A stretch of DNA of 17,218 bases, taken from NCBI GenBank assembly GCA_964571335.1, contig CAZNAM010000012.1, positions 1 through 17,218 of the forward strand. Direction: 5' to 3'. A program made the position numbers and the translations under genes. Numbering within the stretch: position 1 is the first letter of the stretch; every line of letters begins with the position of its first letter. The DNA is from JAFCDQ01 sp964571335 (lineage in GTDB: Archaea; Nanobdellota; Nanobdellia; Woesearchaeales; ARS49). Below are positions 1 through 5,987 of this stretch, one piece after another. The notes under the pieces are model-generated. The model had not been told where the DNA came from, ran no database searches, and saw only the letters and a program-made list of their open reading frames with translations.

Positions 1-225
1 CATACCAAGAAAACCTATAATAATCATAACAGGAGAAATTCTTGTAAGAATGCCTCTTAATCCTGAACCAATCCTGTCAATTGTTTTCAGACCAACATTA
101 GTCCTTAGCATTCCAAAATAGAAAACTTTTGCAAAATAATAAATCTTGAATTTTTTTCTGTTGATAAAAACAAGAATTGTGAAAATCACTAAAAAACCGA
201 TCAATAATGCTGTGTTGAAATTCAT
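1..225 (-). CDS. N-terminal fragment of a membrane protein, probably a site-2 protease (M50) family member
   Basis: The reading frame starts at an ATG at 225 and stays open to the window edge, giving 75 residues. Residues 5-21 form a hydrophobic segment, followed by a basic stretch (NRKKFK, 22-27), a polar loop containing TIDRIGSGLRG (48-58), and a second hydrophobic segment starting near residue 64 and ending GFLGM at the edge. This hydrophobic-basic-'xxDRIG'-hydrophobic start resembles the N-termini of archaeal M50 intramembrane metalloproteases. The catalytic HExxH and its partner motif would lie outside the window, so the assignment rests on resemblance only. A weak TATA-like element (about 249-256) sits about 31 nt from the ATG, consistent with a leaderless mRNA. 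It lies 56 bases downstream of the RelE toxin gene on the same strand. Confidence 0.45.
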   Translation of the reverse strand, partial: MNFNTALLIGFLVIFTILVFINRKKFKIYYFAKVFYFGMLRTNVGLKTIDRIGSGLRGILTRISPVMIIIGFLGM

Positions 226-281
226 AATATGCTTTAAAAAGAGTTGTTTATTAATAGTTTTGTTATTACTTTTGAACAGTA

Positions 282-527
282 TTATTTGTATACAGATTTT
301 CTATGATCAAAACAATTCAAAATTATTTTTTGATTTTCAAATCTATAAATAATCCTAAAAGGAGGAATCCTTAAACTTCTATGATTTTTTAAGTCATGCT
401 TTAAAGGTTTTCCAGATTCAGGTTGCTCAGATAATTTTTTAATCTGCTTGATTATTTTTAATCTTATTTCTTTATCTTTAATTTTCCTGAAATCTTTTTT
501 AAATTCATCTGAAAATATAATTTCCAT
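282..527 (-). CDS. relE: RelE/ParE-family toxin (mRNA interferase)
   Basis: An 81-residue basic protein with the RelE fold signature: a helical N-terminal half (EFKKDFRKI), the GKPLKHDL turn at 39-46, then the strand HRSLRIPPFRIIYRF (49-63) and a C-terminal DHRKSVYK (74-81). R58, R76 and Y80 occupy the positions of the catalytic arginines and tyrosine of RelE, so it looks intact. RelE family members cut mRNA in the ribosome A site. ParE relatives instead target gyrase and cannot be wholly excluded, but the HRKxVY ending favours RelE. The start ATG lies one base after the antitoxin stop, so translation is probably coupled. No ribosome-binding site is visible. Confidence 0.85.
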   Translation of the reverse strand: MEIIFSDEFKKDFRKIKDKEIRLKIIKQIKKLSEQPESGKPLKHDLKNHRSLRIPPFRIIYRFENQKIILNCFDHRKSVYK

Positions 528-528
528 T

Positions 529-804
529 TTAATTCATTAAAAGATCATCTATTTCTTTATCACGCATAGAAGAATCTGCTTTTGTAACTTTTCTAAGTTT
601 TACTTGTTCTTCACTCATTTGAATTTTTTCAATCAGTTCTATGTCTTTTTTCAAATTTTCTTTTCTGAGTTGTTTTAATAGAATATTTCCATCCTGATTA
701 AAAACTAAAAACTTTGTTGAAGCTGTTAATCCTGCTTCTTTTCTTATTTCAGAAGGTATTACAACCTGTCCGTTTGGAGATAATTTTGTTAATGCTATTT
801 CCAT
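529..804 (-). CDS. AbrB/MazE-like antitoxin (SpoVT-AbrB domain)
   Basis: 91 residues. The first 46 form a swapped-hairpin AbrB domain: TKLSPNGQVVIPSEIRKEAGL (with the family signature GQVVIP and IRKE) followed by FLVFNQDGNILLKQL. The remaining half is charged and helical and ends DKEIDDLLMN. This is the usual layout of an antitoxin with an N-terminal DNA-binding domain and a C-terminal toxin-wrapping tail. It is first in the operon, before relE, separated by one base. AbrB-type antitoxins bind their own promoter. A TATA-like element (833-838) lies just upstream, and a 7-bp inverted repeat (851-857/868-874) is a possible operator. Confidence 0.85.
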   Translation of the reverse strand: MEIALTKLSPNGQVVIPSEIRKEAGLTASTKFLVFNQDGNILLKQLRKENLKKDIELIEKIQMSEEQVKLRKVTKADSSMRDKEIDDLLMN

Positions 805-850
805 TTTTTTTAACCCACAACACGTTTTAATTATAAAATGCGTAGTAGCT

Positions 851-874
851 TATAAATATTTCTAAAAATTTATA
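851..874. promoter_or_regulatory. Possible operator of the AbrB-RelE operon
   Basis: TATAAAT (851-857) and ATTTATA (868-874) form a perfect 7-bp inverted repeat with a 10-base spacer, in the 137-bp region between the toxin-antitoxin operon and the signal-peptidase-like gene. Its left arm can also serve as a minus-strand TATA box. The arms are pure A/T, so chance is a real possibility. Confidence 0.3.
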
Positions 875-902
875 TTGTTTTAAATTCTACCACTGCAGAG
901 TA

Positions 903-919
903 GCGAAACATTTATAAAG
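903..919 (+). promoter_or_regulatory. BRE/TATA promoter of the signal-peptidase-like gene
   Basis: GCGAAAC (BRE-like) is followed by ATTTATAAAG. The first T of the TATA box (911) is 31 nt from the ATG at 942, so the transcript should start at or next to the start codon (leaderless). The same CGAAA-TTTATA arrangement recurs at 8688-8704 and, on the minus strand, at 12797-12812. Confidence 0.75.
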
Positions 920-941
920 GCACAATTATTTAACCAGTAAA

Positions 942-1514
942 ATGAAGAAAATAATGCCTCTGATATTCATAATGCTTGTAATAGGGTTTTCAGCAGGAGC
1001 TTTAACAGCAAAAACATTGCTTAATCTTGAAAACTTACAAGTAGAAACCAAAACATATAGAGGTTTTAATTTTGTGGAAAGTCTTGCAACAACAGAAAAC
1101 ACAACAAAAACACTGACATCAGAGGTAAGCGAACAAAAACAAACACAAGAAGTTCCAAGCCCTCAAGACAGGATAAAAGAACAGCAAATACATGTTTATC
1201 AGGACAAAGTTGTCATTGAAATGGAGAACTGCCAATGGGCAAAATTCTCAGATACAAACAGCATGGATCCTGTATTTGATTCAGAAAGTAATGCAATAGA
1301 AATAGTTCCTAATGACCCAAAAATGATAAAAGAAGGAGATATAGCAAGCTATTCTTTAGGAAGCAGAGGAACAATCATACACAGAGTAATAGAAACAGGA
1401 TATGATGAAGACGGCTGGTATGCAATATTCAAAGGAGACAACAACCCAAAACCCGACCCAGATAAAGTAAGATGGGAACAGATAAGAAGATTAGTTGTTG
1501 CAATTATTTATTAA
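942..1514 (+). CDS. Signal peptidase I-like (S24/S26) serine peptidase
   Basis: 190 residues. A single N-terminal membrane segment (about 5-23) is followed by a low-complexity polar linker (about 30-85, rich in T, E, Q) and a compact C-terminal peptidase domain. That domain has the family boxes: NSMDPVF (106-112, nucleophile candidate S107), EGDIASY (131-137), GTIIHRV (143-149, with H147 where bacterial enzymes have the catalytic lysine), and KGDNNPKPDP (164-173). Archaeal type I signal peptidases use a Ser/His arrangement, so it is probably active outside the membrane. It is smaller and more linker-rich than a housekeeping SPase, and a specialised surface-protein processing role is possible. 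The stop codon overlaps the convergent neighbour by 4 bp. Confidence 0.75.
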   Translation: MKKIMPLIFIMLVIGFSAGALTAKTLLNLENLQVETKTYRGFNFVESLATTENTTKTLTSEVSEQKQTQEVPSPQDRIKEQQIHVYQDKVVIEMENCQWAKFSDTNSMDPVFDSESNAIEIVPNDPKMIKEGDIASYSLGSRGTIIHRVIETGYDEDGWYAIFKGDNNPKPDPDKVRWEQIRRLVVAIIY

Positions 1515-2014
1515 TTTTTATATTTCTTTTTTAATTTTGGAAAATTATCACAAAGAAACTTAGAAGTTTTACACTCATCTGGCTTTTTCAATATCAAAAG
1601 CTTGATATATTTATCTTTAAAATCTAATTCACTTGAAAAAGTCTTAATTAAACCGTTATGAAAAACATATTTATCTTTAAAATCTTCAAACTTATTCAAA
1701 AAAATATTAGTTATGTTATACTCAGTTGTAAAAAAATCTTCATCAGTATAAAATCTTAAAAAATTTTTTAAATCCATTGAAGTTGATTGAAAATTATTTT
1801 GACTACTAAAACGAAATTCTGTTGTTAAATTACTCGGAATAAGATCCTCAATATTTTCTTCATTTAAATCAAGATATTTTTTATTAATAAGATTAATGTT
1901 AAATTTTTTAAAAGTTGTTTGATTTTTTGCAAAAAGTTTTAGAATCTCTAAAACAAAAGTATGATATTTCTTGTTATCAGGAAGTGTTAATTCAAAAGAT
2001 TTTTGTTCATCCAT
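1511..2014 (-). CDS. Unrecognised protein, divergent partner of the 2107 gene
   Basis: 167 residues, rich in K, F, N and D, with no signal peptide or membrane segment. I do not recognise a family. An internal duplication is visible: FKDKY occurs twice, 20 residues apart (near 113 and 133), backed by an exact 19-base DNA repeat (1607-1625 and 1667-1685). The C-terminal end has two cysteines (KPDECKTSKFLC) and a lysine-rich tail. A TATA box at 2037-2044 lies 30 nt from the ATG, giving a leaderless mRNA. The gene diverges from another unrecognised gene of almost equal length (168 residues), with a perfect inverted repeat between them, and its stop shares the palindrome TTAA with the signal-peptidase-like gene. 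Confidence 0.65.
   Translation of the reverse strand: MDEQKSFELTLPDNKKYHTFVLEILKLFAKNQTTFKKFNINLINKKYLDLNEENIEDLIPSNLTTEFRFSSQNNFQSTSMDLKNFLRFYTDEDFFTTEYNITNIFLNKFEDFKDKYVFHNGLIKTFSSELDFKDKYIKLLILKKPDECKTSKFLCDNFPKLKKKYKN
1607..1685. repeat. 19-bp direct repeat, 60-bp period, inside a gene
   Basis: The same 19 bases occur at 1607-1625 and 1667-1685, exactly 60 bp apart and therefore in frame. The repeat encodes DFKDKY twice in the minus-strand orphan protein, suggesting a 20-residue internal duplication. Confidence 0.7.
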
Positions 2015-2035
2015 AAACTATGTTAATATTAACAA

Positions 2036-2045
2036 CAATATAAAC
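2036..2045 (-). promoter_or_regulatory. TATA box of the 1511-2014 gene
   Basis: Read on the minus strand this is GTTTATATTG. The first T (2044) is 30 nt from the ATG at 2014, the spacing expected for a leaderless transcript. Confidence 0.6.
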
Positions 2046-2060
2046 ATTTATATTCTAAAA

Positions 2061-2098
2061 CAGCTAAAAATTTATATTCTGAAAAGTATTTTTAGCTG
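2061..2098. promoter_or_regulatory. Perfect 11-bp inverted repeat flanking a TATA box (candidate operator)
   Basis: CAGCTAAAAAT (2061-2071) and ATTTTTAGCTG (2088-2098) are exact reverse complements separated by 16 bases. The spacer contains TTTATATT, the TATA box of the rightward gene. The 11-mer ATTTATATTCT also occurs as a direct repeat at 2046-2056 and 2070-2080. A dimeric repressor bound here would block TBP/TFB binding for the rightward gene and sits next to the leftward promoter. Confidence 0.6.
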
Positions 2099-2106
2099 AA
2101 TTATTG

Positions 2107-2613
2107 ATGAAAATGAATACAATAAAAGAATTCGATGAAATAGTAACAAAATTTGCCAAGATAAAACATAAAGAAAACAAACTAAATTCTATCATAATTA
2201 AATTATTTAATAAATTAAAAGTATTTTATTATGAGCTTGATTTTGCAAGTTATAATATATCATTTCAAGGAATAAGCAAAATCGAAGAAATTGGTTTTAA
2301 TGATTTAAGAATCTACTCACAAACACAAAAAAATAAAAGAAAAAAAAGCATAACTTTTTTACCTTATGGAATGAGAATATCAAAGTACAAAGAGACAACA
2401 GGAATTTCAATCTTAACTCAAGGAGATGGAGATTATTATGAAACTCTTGTTTCATATGAAGAGAATGATGATTTACAAATAGAAAATTATCATGTAATAA
2501 CAATATATCCTTGCAGTTCTTGGTTGAAACAGGATGAATTTAGACAAGAAATGCTGCGAGAATTATTTTTCTTAAAACCCAATAAAAATAATATAAGAAA
2601 TTATAATATATAA
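2107..2613 (+). CDS. Unrecognised protein, divergent partner of the 1511 gene
   Basis: 168 residues from the ATG at 2107. A TTG at 2104 would add one residue, but the TATA box at 2071-2078 predicts transcription starting around 2101-2102, so the ATG is preferred. The N-terminal third is helical and lysine-rich (KEFDEIVTKFAKIKHKENK). The middle and C-terminal parts look like a mixed beta domain (FASYNISFQGISKIEEIGF; KSITFLPYGMRISKY; YHVITIYPCSS) ending in a helix (QDEFRQEMLRELFF). There is no signal peptide or transmembrane segment, and I do not recognise a family. It shares a 92-bp control region carrying the 11-bp inverted repeat with its divergent neighbour. Confidence 0.65.
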   Translation: MKMNTIKEFDEIVTKFAKIKHKENKLNSIIIKLFNKLKVFYYELDFASYNISFQGISKIEEIGFNDLRIYSQTQKNKRKKSITFLPYGMRISKYKETTGISILTQGDGDYYETLVSYEENDDLQIENYHVITIYPCSSWLKQDEFRQEMLRELFFLKPNKNNIRNYNI

Positions 2614-2626
2614 TACTGCACATAAC

Positions 2627-2634
2627 TTTTTAAA
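2627..2634 (+). promoter_or_regulatory. TATA-like box of the map operon
   Basis: TTTTTAAA at 2627-2634 begins 30 nt before the ATG at 2657. This is consistent with leaderless transcription of the methionine aminopeptidase-tRNA thiolase operon. Confidence 0.55.
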
Positions 2635-2656
2635 CAAAACTAATTTCTCAAGCAAT

Positions 2657-3556
2657 ATGAAAAAATCAGAACTTGAAAAATGGAGAAAAGCAGGACAAAT
2701 AGCTGCTGAAGCACTAAAATACGGACAAGGTCTAATCAAAAAAGGAGCAGTGATAAGAGAAGTTTGTGATAAAGTAGATAGAAGAATAGTAGAATTAGGC
2801 GGATTGCCTGCATGGCCAACACAAATAGGCCTAAATCATGTAGCAGCACATTACACACCAGACCAGAATGATGATCAAAAATTCAACGATGAACTAGTAT
2901 GCATAGATGTTGGAGCACATATTGAAGGGTGCATTGGAGATAATGCTCTTACTGTAGATTTGAGCGGGAAAAATCAAAAATTTTTGACAGCAGTGCAGGA
3001 AGCATTAGATGCAGCATTAAAAGTTGCAAAAGAAGGAATAGAAGTAAGAGAAATAGGAAAGGTAATCTGCGAAACAATAGAAAAACATGGATTAAATCCA
3101 ATAAGAAATCTTGGAGGGCATGGAATAAGTGAATTTGAAATACATGACTCACCAAAAATACCTAACTTTGATGACGGAAATACAGCAAAATTAGAAAAAG
3201 GAAAAGTATATGCAATAGAACCTTTTGCAACAAATGGACAAGGATTAATAAAAGAATCAGAAAGAGCAAATATATTCTCTTTAACTGAAATAAAACCAGT
3301 TAGAAATCAATTTACAAGAGATATAATAAGTGAAATAAATGAACATTTTGACAATCTTCCCTTTACAACAAGATGGCTTTCAGAAAAATTTGGAATTGGA
3401 AAAACAAGTTTAGCACTTAGAGAAATGGAAAGATTAGAATGCATTCATAAACATCCGCCACTTGTAGAACAGACAAAAGGATTAGTATCACAATGGGAAA
3501 AAACATTTTATGTAGGAGAAGATGGAATTGAGATACTGACAAAATTTGATCCATAA
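2657..3556 (+). CDS. map: Methionine aminopeptidase, type II (archaeal)
   Basis: 299 residues, the normal length for archaeal MetAP. It removes the initiator methionine from new proteins in the cytosol. The metal site is complete: D84 (CIDVG), D95 (GDNA), H155 (GGHGI), E188 (AIEPF) and E281 (SQWEKTF), with substrate-binding H65 in AAHYTP. The type II insertion, a winged-helix-like subdomain, is present at about 220-265 (ending ALREMERLECIH). At the last motif the residue after E281 is lysine where many family members have histidine (EHT), a minor change next to the metal site. It is first in an operon with the tRNA thiolase gene, whose ATG follows after one base. Confidence 0.95.
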   Translation: MKKSELEKWRKAGQIAAEALKYGQGLIKKGAVIREVCDKVDRRIVELGGLPAWPTQIGLNHVAAHYTPDQNDDQKFNDELVCIDVGAHIEGCIGDNALTVDLSGKNQKFLTAVQEALDAALKVAKEGIEVREIGKVICETIEKHGLNPIRNLGGHGISEFEIHDSPKIPNFDDGNTAKLEKGKVYAIEPFATNGQGLIKESERANIFSLTEIKPVRNQFTRDIISEINEHFDNLPFTTRWLSEKFGIGKTSLALREMERLECIHKHPPLVEQTKGLVSQWEKTFYVGEDGIEILTKFDP

Positions 3557-3557
3557 G

Positions 3558-4400
3558 ATGACAAAAAAATTTGTTGAAGAATTTGAGAAAAAAGTTGAAA
3601 ACACTATAAAAAAAAATAAACTAATAGATAAAAAAGAAAAAATAATGGTGGCTTATTCTGGAGGAAAAGACTCCACAACATTACTTTATCTGCTTAAAAA
3701 ATTTGGGCATAACATAGAAGCATTAACTATTGATTTAAAAATAGGAGACTGGTCTAAAACAAACATTGAAAATTCAAAAAAAATATGCAAGCAATTAGGA
3801 GTAAAACAAAACATAATTGATGTCAGAAAATATCTTGGAAAAAGTGTAAAAGATGTTGAAGAAGATGAAACTAAAGTCAGAGCAACAAGATGTTTTGTAT
3901 GCAGTATAACAAAAAGATATCTTCTTAATAAAATAGCGAGAGAACTAGGCGGAAAAAAATTAGCAATGGGCCACAATTTAGATGATGAATCAGAAAGCGT
4001 AATTATGAATATTTTCAGAGGCAATATAAAAATAGGATTAAGAACAGGTCCAAAGATTGGATTGATAACAGACAAGAAATTTGCACAGAGGATAAGACCT
4101 TTGTTTTTCTGCACAAACAAAGAAATAAAAAAATATTCTGAAATAAAAAAATTTTCAATAATCTATGACCCCTGCCCCTTTTCAACATTTGCATACAGAA
4201 GAACTGTCAGAGGGTGGTTAAACAAATTTGAAGAAAAAAATCCTAAAGTAAAAGAAAACATAGTAAAATGGTTTATGAAAAAACTTCCTGAATTAAGGAA
4301 TAACATCAAAACAACAGGAAAATTAAATTATTGTAAAATATGTGGAGAACCAACTAAAAGAGATATCTGTAAATTCTGTGAAGTAAAAGAAAAAATATGA
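3558..4400 (+). CDS. tRNA 2-thiolation enzyme, TtuA/Ncs6 (TtcA-like) PP-loop family
   Basis: 280 residues from the ATG at 3558; a TTG at 3546 would overlap map and is less likely. The PP-loop SGGKDS (34-39) adenylates the tRNA. C112 and C115 (CFVC) with C206 (DPCPFS) match the three cysteines that hold a [4Fe-4S] cluster in TtuA/TtcA. GHNLDDESES (138-147) is the family motif, and the C-terminal zinc finger is present (C259, C262, C271, C274). The N-terminal CxxC/CxxH finger of about 25 residues found in TtuA and Ncs6 is absent: the protein begins where the KKVENTI helix aligns. The product is probably s2U54 or s2U34 in tRNA; which one cannot be told here. It ends exactly where the convergent YbjQ-like gene ends. 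Confidence 0.85.
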   Translation: MTKKFVEEFEKKVENTIKKNKLIDKKEKIMVAYSGGKDSTTLLYLLKKFGHNIEALTIDLKIGDWSKTNIENSKKICKQLGVKQNIIDVRKYLGKSVKDVEEDETKVRATRCFVCSITKRYLLNKIARELGGKKLAMGHNLDDESESVIMNIFRGNIKIGLRTGPKIGLITDKKFAQRIRPLFFCTNKEIKKYSEIKKFSIIYDPCPFSTFAYRRTVRGWLNKFEEKNPKVKENIVKWFMKKLPELRNNIKTTGKLNYCKICGEPTKRDICKFCEVKEKI

Positions 4401-4718
4401 TTATTTCTTAAATTTAACAGCAGTTCCATAAACAAGAACTTCTGCAGCACCCTGCATGACTTGAGAAGTTGTCATTCTCATGCAAACAATAGCATCTGCC
4501 TTAAGTTTTTTAGCTTCCTGAATCATTCTATTCATTGCTTGTTCTCTTGCTTCAGCAATCATCTCAGAATAGCCTTTAAGCTCTCCTCCAATCAATTGCT
4601 TTAAACCTGCAATGATATCCTTACCAATATGCTTTGCCCTTATTGTACTTCCTCTTACAACTCCTAAAACTGTTTCAACATTTTTTTTAGGAATATTTTC
4701 AGTTGTGCTTATTATCAT
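4401..4718 (-). CDS. YbjQ/UPF0145 family protein (putative heavy-metal-binding)
   Basis: 105 residues, full length for the family. Typical stretches are visible: an N-terminal strand (MIISTTENI), VLGVVRGSTIRA (17-28), a long helix containing EAREQAMNRM, then ADAIVCMRMTTSQVMQG and the last strands (AEVLVYGTAVKF). Known members form pentamers. A role in heavy-metal binding has been proposed from fold similarity and is not established. Its stop directly abuts the stop of the convergent tRNA thiolase gene. A minus-strand TATA-like box (about 4741-4748) lies near -30 from the ATG. It diverges from the kinase gene, with only 97 bp between the two start codons. Confidence 0.88.
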   Translation of the reverse strand: MIISTTENIPKKNVETVLGVVRGSTIRAKHIGKDIIAGLKQLIGGELKGYSEMIAEAREQAMNRMIQEAKKLKADAIVCMRMTTSQVMQGAAEVLVYGTAVKFKK

Positions 4719-4784
4719 CTTTAATTTACTGAAATAGTCTTTATTTAAAAAAGTATTGTAATATATTTATTTCAGACTATAAAA

Positions 4785-4793
4785 GTATATAAG
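4785..4793 (+). promoter_or_regulatory. TATA box of the kinase gene
   Basis: GTATATAAG, with its first T at 4786, is 30 nt from the ATG at 4816. This spacing supports that ATG, rather than the TTG at 4801, as the true leaderless start. Confidence 0.65.
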
Positions 4794-4815
4794 CAGTTTA
4801 TTGTTTAAAACAGAT

Positions 4816-5715
4816 ATGAGTGAAGAATTTGAAATAAAAAAAGCGAGAGAATATATAGAAAAAGAATTATATTCTGGAATAGAATTTTTAGCAAGTGGAG
4901 GTCAAGCTTTTATTTTTCTAAAAGATTTTGATGATTATAAAATAATAATTAAATATTATAAAAATGATTATGAGCTTGAAAGAAAAGATCTTATTTCTGA
5001 TTTGAATTATCATATCAATAAAATTGATTTAATAAAACTAGAACATGACAATATCATGAAAATTCTTAGAGTGCATGAAGAATTAGGAATAATGGAACTG
5101 GAATATTGCGGAGAATATACTTTAAATGAAAGCATACTTACAAAGTTTTCAGAAGATAATTTGACAACTTTTTGGCATATTTGCAATGCAATAAAATATC
5201 TAGTTGAAAGACAATTATCATTTACTGATTTAAAATTAGAAAATGTATGTCTTTTCAAAGGAAAAAATAAACCTAAATTAATTGATACAGACACACTAGT
5301 GGACATAACAAAACAACCTTACGAAAAAGGTTTTTATTCTCCAGGGTACACGGATCCTAAATCAGTCCTTTATGATATCACAAATAAAAAATTCAGATTT
5401 GATGAAAAAAGCGATATCTTCAGTTTAGGAGTTATACTTTATAATGTTCTACAAAGAAGAGGATTATTTGATTTAAATTTATTCACACCTTGGTTTGTAT
5501 TTAAAAACCATATTGATGCAATAAATAACTTAATTAAAAATGGAATCCCTTATAAAAATATCAGAAATATAAAAAATGAACATTTTAAAGAATTGATAAC
5601 AGAATCAATCAATGTGAATGGAAACAGACCAAGCATTGATGATTTTATAGATAAATTTGAACAAATTATTCCGAAAAAAATCAGAAAAATTATTAATAAT
5701 TTAAATATAAAATAA
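4816..5715 (+). CDS. Atypical eukaryote-like Ser/Thr protein kinase
   Basis: 299 residues forming essentially a bare kinase domain. Visible landmarks: glycine loop ASGGQAFIF (26-34), ATP-anchoring lysine K46 (IIIKYYK), catalytic loop SFTDLKLENV (135-144) with D138, K140 and N143, metal-binding D157 in LIDTDT, activation-segment end FYSPGYTDP (173-181), subdomain IX aspartate D200 (KSDIFSLGV), and R271 near the C-terminus. HRD is replaced by FTD, making it a non-RD kinase, and DFG by DTD, but all residues needed for phosphotransfer are present. No membrane segment or sensor domain is attached. It is alone in its transcription unit. The start was chosen at the leaderless ATG. Substrates are unknown. 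Confidence 0.85.
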   Translation: MSEEFEIKKAREYIEKELYSGIEFLASGGQAFIFLKDFDDYKIIIKYYKNDYELERKDLISDLNYHINKIDLIKLEHDNIMKILRVHEELGIMELEYCGEYTLNESILTKFSEDNLTTFWHICNAIKYLVERQLSFTDLKLENVCLFKGKNKPKLIDTDTLVDITKQPYEKGFYSPGYTDPKSVLYDITNKKFRFDEKSDIFSLGVILYNVLQRRGLFDLNLFTPWFVFKNHIDAINNLIKNGIPYKNIRNIKNEHFKELITESINVNGNRPSIDDFIDKFEQIIPKKIRKIINNLNIK

Positions 5716-5720
5716 AAAAA

Positions 5721-5987
5721 CTAAATACCAAAAGCATCTGTAAACTCTCTTAACTTTCTTAAAGACTGAAGAAACTTATAACCTTTATCAGTCATTGCAA
5801 TCTTTTGCTTATCTTTTTCCTGAGAGTATTCAAGAAGTTCTTTAGACATCAGCTCATCAAGATAATCTTTCATCTTTCCATGAGATAAATTAGATTTATA
5901 CAATAAATGAGTTGGCAGGATATTTCCACCTTTAGATTGAACAGCTATCAACATATCATAAATAATATCCTGCTTATTTCTTCTCAT
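5721..5987 (-). CDS. ArnR1-like winged-helix transcription regulator
   Basis: 88 residues. The N-terminus RRNKQDIIYDMLIAV, the recognition region LLYKSNLSHGKMKDYLDEL (about 28-46) and the wing KIAMTDKGYKFLQSL (about 62-76) match the archaeal winged-helix family typified by Sulfolobus ArnR1-like proteins (HTH_45 type). The C-terminal helix may dimerise. Its ATG overlaps the stop of the upstream seven-helix membrane protein by 4 bp (ATGA), so the two are translationally coupled. It probably regulates this operon or a linked envelope function, which is inference. It has no strong ribosome-binding site; an AAGGT lies somewhat far upstream. Confidence 0.8.
   Translation of the reverse strand: MRRNKQDIIYDMLIAVQSKGGNILPTHLLYKSNLSHGKMKDYLDELMSKELLEYSQEKDKQKIAMTDKGYKFLQSLRKLREFTDAFGI

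Noticed and set aside
146..352. Plus-strand frame of 68 codons, hydrophobic and lysine-rich
   Set aside because: It lies antisense to the site-2-protease-like and relE genes, its composition reflects AT-rich antisense reading, and it has no promoter of its own.
3686..4120. Minus-strand frame of 144 codons inside the tRNA thiolase gene
   Set aside because: The plus strand carries an intact PP-loop enzyme with all motifs. The minus frame is its low-complexity shadow.
4729..4784. Similar words (GAAATAGTCT and CAGACTATAAA) between the YbjQ-like and kinase genes
   Set aside because: The parts occur in shuffled order and do not make a true inverted or direct repeat.
4801..4815. TTG start giving five extra residues to the kinase
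   Set aside because: The TATA box at 4785-4793 predicts transcription starting at 4815-4816, so these codons would not be in the mRNA.
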